64,000 bases of DNA from Sphingobacterium sp. UGAL515B_05 (GTDB lineage Bacteria > Bacteroidota > Bacteroidia > Sphingobacteriales > Sphingobacteriaceae). The DNA is taken from the NCBI RefSeq assembly GCF_033097525.1, contig NZ_CP109907.1:3844001-3908000 (forward strand). The letters are read 5' to 3'. Positions 45,483 through 52,854 of this stretch are shown here, one piece after another (the first letter of the stretch is position 1; every line of letters starts with the position of its first letter). The notes under the pieces were generated by a model. That model ran no database searches. It was not told the origin of the DNA and saw only the letters and a list, made by a program, of their open reading frames with translations. A program made the position numbers and the translations under genes.

Positions 45483-47291
45483 ATGAATGTCAAATCAAAA
45501 ATAATATTGGGAATTATAAGCGGCGGTTTTATATTAACAATGAGCGCTTGCCAAAAGGATTTTCTGGATCGATTTCCCCAAACTTCGATTACACCTGAGG
45601 TTTTCTTTAATACCGAAGAGGATCTTTCGCTGTATATCAATGGGATGCTGAGTATGAACGATCGTTGGACTTATGTAGGGGATCAAAGTTCGGACAATGC
45701 GGCTACAACAGCTGCCGTAACGCTTAAGACAATGATGACCAGCAAAACAGAGCCAACATCTGAAACAGCTGGAGGGGATTGGTCTTGGGGACGTTTACGC
45801 ACAATAAATTACTTTTTAGAAAACTATCAGCGTGCGAATGTTGCAGCGGATGTTAAAAACCACTATGCAGGTTTGGCACGTTACTATCGCGCTATTTTTT
45901 ACCATGGCATGGTCAAGCAGTATTCGGATGTACCTTGGTATAGCAAAACATTAACCCCAAGTGACGAAGCTTTACGTGACGGGCAATCTCCTCGTACATT
46001 GGTTGTCGATAGTATCATGGCAGATTTGGATTTCGCAGCAAAAAATGTTAAAGAACAAGTTGCGCTTGGAACGCCAGGTAGAGATGCCGTATTGTTGATG
46101 CAGGCTAAGATTGCATTGCATGAAGGGACGTATCGATTGTATCACGGTGAGCTAAATTTGGACAAAACGGCGAAGAATTACTTTGACATTGTAGAGAAAG
46201 CAACTTCACAAATCATCGCTACCAATAAATATAGCATATATTCTACCGGTAAACCGAATGAGGACTATGCTGCATTATTTGAATCACAAGATCTTTCCCA
46301 AAATAAAGAAGTAATCTTGTTGAATGCTTTTGATCAAAACAAAAATAGGGGACAGGCGCTTAACGGTTATGTTTTTGGTGATTATGAACAATCGCCTTCA
46401 CGTGACTTGATACAGACGTACCTGATGAAAGATGGCTCGCGTTATACAGATATCCCCAATTACGACAAGATGCTTTATGTCCAGGAATTTGAAAACCGTG
46501 ATCCACGTCTGATGCAGACTTTGGTCTATCCACAATGGCTGAGACAGCCTGATAAATCAAATTACGTACAAAAGCTGAACAAAAACTTTTCAGGTTATCA
46601 TCAGTTGAAAGGCTATGTCAATTCATCCGATCAAATTATTATGAATGGCGTTGATTTTCCTGTGCACCGTTATGCTGAGGTTCTATTGATGTATGCTGAA
46701 GCAAAGGCTGAACTTGGAACATTGACACAAGCAGATCTCGACAAGTCTATCAATCTATTGCGAAGAAGGGTAGGAATGCCCGATCTAAAAATGGATATAG
46801 CAAATGCGAACCCCGATCCAAAATTGGCGGCTGATTACCCCAATGTGAAGGGCGCCTTCCGGGGAGTAATTTTTGAAATCAGACGCGAAAGACGTGTTGA
46901 GTTTGCCTTCGAGAATTCACGTTATGATGACCTGATGCGCTGGAATGTGGGTAAGCTGCTTGAACGTATACCGGAAGGAATGTATTTTCCGGGAGTGGGT
47001 AATTACGATATGACGGGCGATGGCGTTGCCGATATCAAATTGATCCCCGATGGACAAACCATTCCTACCGATCGCGAAAAGAATTCACTTGGCGTACCAC
47101 TTGTCTACTATACCATTGGAAATTTTGGCGGTAATGCCGGTGTTTATCTTAAAAATGGTGTCAATGGTGGAACAATGGTAACAGATGTCAATGTCCGTCG
47201 GTTTGTAGAACCGATGTATTATTATCGTCCGGTTCCTGCAAAACAGATCATTCTTAATCCAAATCTCAAACAGGTATTTGGTTGGAAGTAA
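45483..47291 (+). CDS. SusD-like surface lipoprotein (locus 3)
   Basis: A 602-residue RagB/SusD lipoprotein with lipobox MSAC (C23). Signatures: ARYYRAIFYHGMVKQYSDVPW in the first half, RYAEVLLMYAEAKAELG and IRRERRVEFAFENSRYDDLMRW in the second, closing with YYYRPVPAKQIILNPNLKQ. Partner of the upstream SusC. The phosphoesterase starts 23 bases later. Confidence 0.94.
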   Translation: MNVKSKIILGIISGGFILTMSACQKDFLDRFPQTSITPEVFFNTEEDLSLYINGMLSMNDRWTYVGDQSSDNAATTAAVTLKTMMTSKTEPTSETAGGDWSWGRLRTINYFLENYQRANVAADVKNHYAGLARYYRAIFYHGMVKQYSDVPWYSKTLTPSDEALRDGQSPRTLVVDSIMADLDFAAKNVKEQVALGTPGRDAVLLMQAKIALHEGTYRLYHGELNLDKTAKNYFDIVEKATSQIIATNKYSIYSTGKPNEDYAALFESQDLSQNKEVILLNAFDQNKNRGQALNGYVFGDYEQSPSRDLIQTYLMKDGSRYTDIPNYDKMLYVQEFENRDPRLMQTLVYPQWLRQPDKSNYVQKLNKNFSGYHQLKGYVNSSDQIIMNGVDFPVHRYAEVLLMYAEAKAELGTLTQADLDKSINLLRRRVGMPDLKMDIANANPDPKLAADYPNVKGAFRGVIFEIRRERRVEFAFENSRYDDLMRWNVGKLLERIPEGMYFPGVGNYDMTGDGVADIKLIPDGQTIPTDREKNSLGVPLVYYTIGNFGGNAGVYLKNGVNGGTMVTDVNVRRFVEPMYYYRPVPAKQIILNPNLKQVFGWK

Positions 47292-47314
47292 CATATAAAT
47301 AACATATAATATAC

Positions 47315-48163
47315 ATGAAATCAATTTTTTTAACGGTAAGTCTGTTCGTTACAACAGTCTTAGTACATGCTCAGCAGAAATTTTCATTTGCGTTTTTTAC
47401 AGATTTACACCTTAATACCAGTGCAGAAACACATTGTTTTGAAGGCCTGGATAAAGCTATTCAAAATGCCAAAAGCAAAAAAGTTGACTTCGTGCTAAAT
47501 GGTGGAGACAATGTGGATGTCGATGCTTATAAGGCCGAACAATTGCCTTTAGCGAAAAGCATGTTTCAAAAGTATAAGGACCAAGTGGATGCATCGAAGC
47601 TGAAATGGTATTATGCTATCGGCAATCACGATCGTTTTTGGCATTATGACGGAAAGGATGGGGCCGGCCTTTTTGAATCGGTTTTTGGAAAGAGCTACCA
47701 CAGCTTTGTGCATAAAGGCTGGCGTTTTATTGTGTTAAACTCTACGGAAATATGCAATGGCAAATACTGTGTGAGCGAAGAACAACAAGCTTGGTTAAAA
47801 CAGGTGCTTGCTGAAACGCCAAAAACGCAACCAATTGTTGTTGTTGCACATGTGCCGTTTTTGTCTTTGTATTATCCTGTATTGGATGGTCACTATACGG
47901 ATGCAGATACATTTACCAATCAAAAAGCGATTTTGGATCTATTTGGAGGACATAATCTGAAGCTTGTTTTGCAAGGACATCAGCATCTTTATGAAGAAAT
48001 CAAAGTGAAAGGTGTACAGTTTATTACAGCAGGAGCGATCTGCGCAAGTTGGTGGGGTGGTGCCTTCAATGGTACCCAAGAAGGTTACCTAAAGGTTGAC
48101 ATCAATGGCGACCAGTTTAAGTGGGAATACATTGATTACGGCTGGACGGTGAAAGGAAAATAG
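47315..48163 (+). CDS. Exported calcineurin-like metallophosphoesterase
   Basis: A 282-residue exported phosphoesterase. Signal peptide about 1-19 (VLVHAQ). All metal-binding motifs are present in order: TDLHL (D30, H32), NGGDNVD, GNHD, VAHVPF and GQ/GHQH (QGHQHLYEE). It should bind two metal ions and cleave phosphomonoesters or diesters in the periplasm or outside. Last gene of the susCD transcript of locus 3, before a terminator. A phosphatase in such a locus suggests a phosphorylated glycan or sugar phosphate as part of the substrate; this is inference. Confidence 0.9.
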   Translation: MKSIFLTVSLFVTTVLVHAQQKFSFAFFTDLHLNTSAETHCFEGLDKAIQNAKSKKVDFVLNGGDNVDVDAYKAEQLPLAKSMFQKYKDQVDASKLKWYYAIGNHDRFWHYDGKDGAGLFESVFGKSYHSFVHKGWRFIVLNSTEICNGKYCVSEEQQAWLKQVLAETPKTQPIVVVAHVPFLSLYYPVLDGHYTDADTFTNQKAILDLFGGHNLKLVLQGHQHLYEEIKVKGVQFITAGAICASWWGGAFNGTQEGYLKVDINGDQFKWEYIDYGWTVKGK

Positions 48164-48201
48164 GAGCATCATTCTATCAGGTAGGTAGTTTAAAATGATC
48201 G

Positions 48202-48234
48202 CCCGCCCACTTCAATGTGTGGCGGGTGTTTTTG
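48202..48234 (+). terminator. Terminator of susC-susD-phosphoesterase transcript
   Basis: CCCGCCCAC and GTGTGGCGGG pair with one bulged base around TTCAAT; a short T-run follows. About 40 bases past the phosphoesterase stop. Confidence 0.75.
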
Positions 48235-48284
48235 TATTCTTTATTTGGGTGCAGTGGTTGCAGCAGTAACTAGCCGATATGGGT

Positions 48285-48376
48285 TTCGATAGATTATCGA
48301 ACTTGCTGTTAATTGTTGATCACCTCTTGAAATTGCCAGTAAAAATGTGGATAGATCAGCATTCTTACTGGCAATT
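48285..48376. repeat. Palindrome and long inverted repeat between convergent genes
   Basis: TTCGATA-GAT-TATCGAA (48285-48301) is a perfect 7-3-7 palindrome. A second, longer inverted repeat follows: AATTGCCAGTAA (48331-48342) and TTACTGGCAATT (48365-48376), 12 perfect pairs, with AATG/CATT extending it inward. It lies just past the stop of the minus-strand gene at 48387 and may end its transcript, although no T-run follows on that strand. Confidence 0.5.
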
Positions 48377-48386
48377 ATAATATAAA

Positions 48387-50576
48387 CTATTTTTTTAAAT
48401 AACTCTTTAAATGGAATTTTCCTAAGCTGTCTACCAAATAGAGTTTCCATGCTTTGGTGCCAGTTTGCTCCAAATGGTATTGGTTTTCCTCTTTCTGCAT
48501 TTCTAGTTTAAGTTTTTTAGAGAAAACGTTTGCTTCGCGTGCATTTTCCCATGCGCGGAAAGTGGTGAAAATCTCCTTCTTATATGGATTTTTTTCAACA
48601 ACATCCTCGCTGATCCCAAACATATAAGTCGCATCCCAGGCAATGGCTTTTGCCTGTAGGTTTTCGACCATTTGCACAGTCCAGTCCGGTTTAAGGTATT
48701 GGATACCGAAAGTCGGCGGAAAGTAATTGGATGCCCACGAATACCGGATATCTTTTCCTTCAATGCCCCATTTATTGGTGCGGGGATTGAACATGTGGTC
48801 GCCACCACCAATATTACAGGTTGTCATGTAATGCCAGTTCCCTTCAAATACACAGGATCCCATGACCTGAAGATAGTCGCCACCCAAAGATTTGAAATCA
48901 TCGAACAGTTTACGCATAAATCGCTTAAAGGCATATTGTCCATGTCCCGTATAGACGAAGCTCTCAAAACCATCAAAATCGATATAGTTCATGCCCCCAT
49001 CGCGAAGCAGTTTGGCATAAAAGTGTGCATACTGATCTTGAAGTCTCATGTCGGGGATAAATCCTGAATAGCAGTTAACTTGTAATTTAGCGATGGTATC
49101 ACCCTGTTGGTGTGCTGTGGCAATGGTTTTGAAGGCTCCGCGTTCAACTCCGGTCAGCATATAAGGCGGTTTTCGTGTTACTCCTTTATATTTAAGTAGT
49201 TCTTTGCCAATTTTTAGCACGTTAGTTCCATTGTCGTCCCAACCACCATGCTCATTGAGATAGGAGGTGTCTTTGACTACAATGGATTTATCATTAGGGC
49301 CAATATTTACGGCTAATATGGTCTTGAGTACCGTGCAAAGGCTGTCATTGGCATAGGGATGCACGTCGCTGCTATGCGCTTGGATAAATTCTGTTAGCGT
49401 ATGGAGGCCATAGGCGATCCCTTGCGGATTGGTTTGTGCTGTTAGTGCAGTAATAGGCTGTTTTTTGCCGTCTAAGGTTACTTTTTTGCCAGCCCAACGA
49501 TCCCCTGGATTAACATAATACTCGCCTAAACCTTCATCCTGAACCGCCTTCAGATTGAGTTGATTGGCATAGGAAACTAAGCTGTCATGCTTGCCGAACC
49601 AGGCAATGTCAACTTTGAAATTCTCTGGCCGGCGGACCCATTTTCCATTGCGTGTAACATAAGGTAGCCCTTCCTTGCGTACAATCTGCTCGATTACATC
49701 CAATCCTCTTGTATCAGGGCAAGCGTAGAACGCTATTCCAGATGTACTGAAATCTACTGGTATGGGTTCAACATCCATATGCCGAGGTGCTTTTATCGAT
49801 GGAAAATCATTGAAGTGAGGGAAGAAGATGGTTTGTCGTCTGCGTCTATTGCGCGCATGCAAAGTGAGCGAGATTCCATATTCCGGCATATATTCGGCAC
49901 CGTTACCGTTCATAAATCGATAGTATTCTTCTGGATGGGAGTAAAACGCTACGTCATTGATCCCATCGCCGCCGATGCGAAATCGTTGTCCTGCTTTCAA
50001 CGAAGATGGAATCGGAAATTTATCGGGGTCGGGGCTATGGATGATATAAGAACCTTGTCCCATATCTCCCGCAACTGGAGGCCCACTCGTCGTATTGTCA
50101 TCCAATGCCATAATCCCAACAGCATATTCATCGTCCCGTGCAACAGAAATAATTTCGCCGATAGTTTTATGGATATTGGTCTGATAGGGTCCCCATATAA
50201 TATTGTCAATGTCAGCCCCGGTGTTCAGCGACTGAAATTGAAATTTTAAGTAATCGCCCTTCTGCTCAATTTTTATTGTTGCACTATAGGAATCAGGATA
50301 ACTCAACGTTAGTATTCCTTTTGTAGGTTCATAAATGGCGGTCTGGGGTAACAAACTTTTACCATTTTTGTCCAGCGTAAGGAGCGGAGAAGCATGTCCC
50401 TTTACTGCGTAATCTTTTTTACTGCCTTTTCCGATGATGTTAACAATGTAACCACGTTCATCGATGGTTAAGGTCATGTATTTTGTGCCGAATTTGTACA
50501 AGGGGCGAGATGCTCCATAAGCACTTAAAAGACAAAAAAAAGCCGATAGAAAGAATAAGATTTTAATACGTTTCAT
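48387..50576 (-). CDS. Large exported protein, putative glycosidase of an unnamed family, paralogue A
   Basis: A 729-residue exported protein (signal peptide to about 21, SAYGAS) that I cannot place in a named family. It is clearly related to the protein at 52855-55302: both have a beta-rich N-terminal half, then a part that looks like a beta/alpha barrel with matching blocks, here GIAYGLHTLTEF, LTGVERGAFKTIATAH, DMRLQDQYA and YIDFDGFESFVYTG. In the last block D533 and D535 sit at the end of a predicted strand, as catalytic aspartates do in clan-D-like glycosidases. The C-terminus is a small beta domain. It is divergent from the DUF5054 gene and convergent with the phosphoesterase. Confidence 0.6.
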   Translation of the reverse strand: MKRIKILFFLSAFFCLLSAYGASRPLYKFGTKYMTLTIDERGYIVNIIGKGSKKDYAVKGHASPLLTLDKNGKSLLPQTAIYEPTKGILTLSYPDSYSATIKIEQKGDYLKFQFQSLNTGADIDNIIWGPYQTNIHKTIGEIISVARDDEYAVGIMALDDNTTSGPPVAGDMGQGSYIIHSPDPDKFPIPSSLKAGQRFRIGGDGINDVAFYSHPEEYYRFMNGNGAEYMPEYGISLTLHARNRRRRQTIFFPHFNDFPSIKAPRHMDVEPIPVDFSTSGIAFYACPDTRGLDVIEQIVRKEGLPYVTRNGKWVRRPENFKVDIAWFGKHDSLVSYANQLNLKAVQDEGLGEYYVNPGDRWAGKKVTLDGKKQPITALTAQTNPQGIAYGLHTLTEFIQAHSSDVHPYANDSLCTVLKTILAVNIGPNDKSIVVKDTSYLNEHGGWDDNGTNVLKIGKELLKYKGVTRKPPYMLTGVERGAFKTIATAHQQGDTIAKLQVNCYSGFIPDMRLQDQYAHFYAKLLRDGGMNYIDFDGFESFVYTGHGQYAFKRFMRKLFDDFKSLGGDYLQVMGSCVFEGNWHYMTTCNIGGGDHMFNPRTNKWGIEGKDIRYSWASNYFPPTFGIQYLKPDWTVQMVENLQAKAIAWDATYMFGISEDVVEKNPYKKEIFTTFRAWENAREANVFSKKLKLEMQKEENQYHLEQTGTKAWKLYLVDSLGKFHLKSYLKK

Positions 50577-50640
50577 ATTGATTTATCCAAAGAATGTTTC
50601 TTATGTTAAAGCCTATATATTGAGTCGCTTGAATGCGGCA

Positions 50641-50717
50641 TATCCCTAGCACGAACCTTAAAATTGGGAAGTAAAAGGGCGCTTTTTTCAATTATTTTTA
50701 TTTCCCGATTAGGGATA
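50641..50717. promoter_or_regulatory. Nested inverted repeats in a divergent promoter region
   Basis: TATCCCTA (50641-50648) and TAGGGATA (50710-50717) are perfect inverted copies. Nested inside are AATTGGGAA (50662-50670 region) and TTCCCGATT (50702-50710), matching with one change. The arrangement sits between the divergent genes starting at 50576 and 50784 and could let one regulator control both. Confidence 0.45.
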
Positions 50718-50783
50718 GGCGATGTTCAGTCGTCTTAATGAAAAATGATCGATATTTGATATAAGATAAACCTACTATTATCC

Positions 50784-52814
50784 ATGAAACGCAGAAAATT
50801 TTATTGTTCTTGTCTCCTTGTGCTCACGACCTTTTTCGCCGTTGGACAGACACCGAATGATGCTGTAAAAAATGATGCTGTAAAAAATGATGCTGTACAA
50901 AAGGTACACCTGATCTTCAAAACACATCTCGATATTGGATTTACCGAACTTAGTTCTGTTGTAGAGCAGCGTTATATGAACGAATTTATTCCCAAAGCCA
51001 TTGCTGTAGCTGAAGAGCTTCGGAATTCCGGAGCCAAAGAGCGGTATGTCTGGACCACGGGCTCTTGGTTGATTGCGACTTACCTGGAACAGGCGAGTCC
51101 GGAAAATAAAGCAAAATTAGAGGCTGCAATTCGTCGCGGAGATATTGTATGGAATGCAATTCCCTATACCGTAGAATCCGAATCCCTCAACAAAGCCCTG
51201 TTTGGGACAATGTTGCAATTATCCAGGAAGCTGGATCAGAAATATGGTAAACAAACAAGAGCCGCAAAGATGACCGATGTTCCGGGGCATACCAGAGGAA
51301 TTGTTCCCTTGCTTCAAAAGAGCGGCATAGATTTTTTGCAGATCGGTGTGAATCCAGCAAGTAAAGTCCCCAACGTCCCGGCGTTGTGCCGCTGGAAAAG
51401 TCCAGACGGAAGTGAAGTAACCTTGATGTACCAAAAAGATTATGGTAGTGATATGATATTGCCTGATGGAAAGACGGCTATGGTCATTGTTTTCACCGGC
51501 GATAACCACGGACCACATACCGTACAACAGGTCAAAGAAATTTATGCGTCTATTCAGAAGCGTTACCCTAATGCTACATTACAGGCTTCGACCCTGAGTG
51601 ATGTAGCGGCGGTTTTGCGTCCCATGAAGGATAAACTTCCATTGGTGACACAGGAGATTGGCGATACTTGGATACATGGTTTCGGCAGTTCTCCGCTGAT
51701 GATGGCCCGATTTAGGGCATTGGCAAGATGTTATGAAAGCTGGGTGAAAGATGGACGCATCAATCCAAATAGTGATGCAGCTATTCGATTCGCCATCAAA
51801 TTGGGCCTGGTCGCAGAACATACCTGGGGATTGGACGTGAAAACTCACCTTCAACATTGGGATACTTATCGTTTTACTGATTTTCAAGCCGCCTTGAATT
51901 TACCGGCGTTTAAAAAGATACAAGCATCATGGGCCGAAAAGGAAGCCCATATCAATCAATCGTTGCAATATCTGCCAAAAGACCTGCGTGCCGAGGCCGA
52001 AAATGTTTTACGGCAATTGGCATTAGTCCCTAAACCTACTTTTGAAGGAGTGGACGCATCGCAGCAATTTTCAAACGATGGATCGTTCCAGCTGAATAAA
52101 GGAGGCTTTCAGATGAAAATGGGAGAACTCAGCTATCAGAGTTTTTCGACAGCTGATTTTGAACGTTTCAGGGATTCCTACATCACCCAAAAAGTAGACT
52201 GGGCAATCCAGGATTTTGGAAAACCGGGCCTGACTCCGGACATGGCGGAAAGCCGAACCTTATTGGCTACTCTTCAAAAATCAGTCTATAATAAAGCTAA
52301 AAATGAGCTTTATAGCCAATTGAGTTTAACAGGGGCTGGGAAAGTTGAACAGCAGGTTTTACCCAAACAGATCTTTAGCAGTTACCGTTTCGATGAGAAT
52401 ACAAAACATATCGAACTGTGTTATACTTTGGTGGATAAGCCGGCCAATCGTCTCCCGGAAGCATATTGGTTAAGCTTCTATCCAGAAGGTGTTGTGGACA
52501 TGCTCGTGGAGAAAGTAGGTCAGCCTGTGCGCGTATTGGATGTTGTTGAAGGTGGGAATAGACAGATGCATGGACTGGACCATTATGTAGATATTGTAAC
52601 GGATGCCGGTAAAATTCGTATCCGTAGCAATGATGCCTTGCTGGTAGCAATCGGCAAACGGGATTTGTTGAACTATTCTACAGATCAACCTGATTTACGT
52701 GGAGGGCTGCACTTTTGTCTCTATAACAATGTTTGGGGAACAAACTTTAGCATGTGGTTTGGTGGAACAGTGAATTATAGGTTCGATGTTGAACTGATCC
52801 CGAATAACAACTAA
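50784..52814 (+). CDS. DUF5054 protein with GH38-like N-terminal domain
   Basis: A 676-residue exported protein (signal peptide to about 21). The start of the mature part, LIFKTHLDIGFTELSSVVEQ, and TDVPGHTRGIVPLLQKSGIDFLQIG resemble the N-terminal domain of GH38 alpha-mannosidases, in which H48 and D50 here would be zinc ligands and the aspartate of MTDVPGH a possible nucleophile. GDNHGPHT and AEHTWGLDVKTH may complete the metal site. I recognise it as DUF5054; activity of that group is not established to my knowledge. The mature N-terminus has three copies of a five-residue repeat. It is followed after 40 bases by paralogue B. Confidence 0.75.
   Translation: MKRRKFYCSCLLVLTTFFAVGQTPNDAVKNDAVKNDAVQKVHLIFKTHLDIGFTELSSVVEQRYMNEFIPKAIAVAEELRNSGAKERYVWTTGSWLIATYLEQASPENKAKLEAAIRRGDIVWNAIPYTVESESLNKALFGTMLQLSRKLDQKYGKQTRAAKMTDVPGHTRGIVPLLQKSGIDFLQIGVNPASKVPNVPALCRWKSPDGSEVTLMYQKDYGSDMILPDGKTAMVIVFTGDNHGPHTVQQVKEIYASIQKRYPNATLQASTLSDVAAVLRPMKDKLPLVTQEIGDTWIHGFGSSPLMMARFRALARCYESWVKDGRINPNSDAAIRFAIKLGLVAEHTWGLDVKTHLQHWDTYRFTDFQAALNLPAFKKIQASWAEKEAHINQSLQYLPKDLRAEAENVLRQLALVPKPTFEGVDASQQFSNDGSFQLNKGGFQMKMGELSYQSFSTADFERFRDSYITQKVDWAIQDFGKPGLTPDMAESRTLLATLQKSVYNKAKNELYSQLSLTGAGKVEQQVLPKQIFSSYRFDENTKHIELCYTLVDKPANRLPEAYWLSFYPEGVVDMLVEKVGQPVRVLDVVEGGNRQMHGLDHYVDIVTDAGKIRIRSNDALLVAIGKRDLLNYSTDQPDLRGGLHFCLYNNVWGTNFSMWFGGTVNYRFDVELIPNNN
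50856..50900 (+). repeat. 15-bp in-frame tandem repeat, three copies
   Basis: AATGATGCTGTAAAA occurs at 50856 and 50871 and, with one change, at 50886. It encodes NDAVK, NDAVK, NDAVQ just after the signal peptide of the DUF5054 protein. Being a multiple of three it can expand or shrink without breaking the frame. Confidence 0.9.
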
Positions 52815-52854
52815 TCGACTTCTATAGGGTCGTCATCCAATTGAAATAAACACC

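Noticed and set aside
49779..50249. A 156-codon open frame opposite paralogue A
   Set aside because: The minus-strand frame is longer, has a signal peptide and a paralogue at 52855-55302; the plus-strand frame is its shadow.
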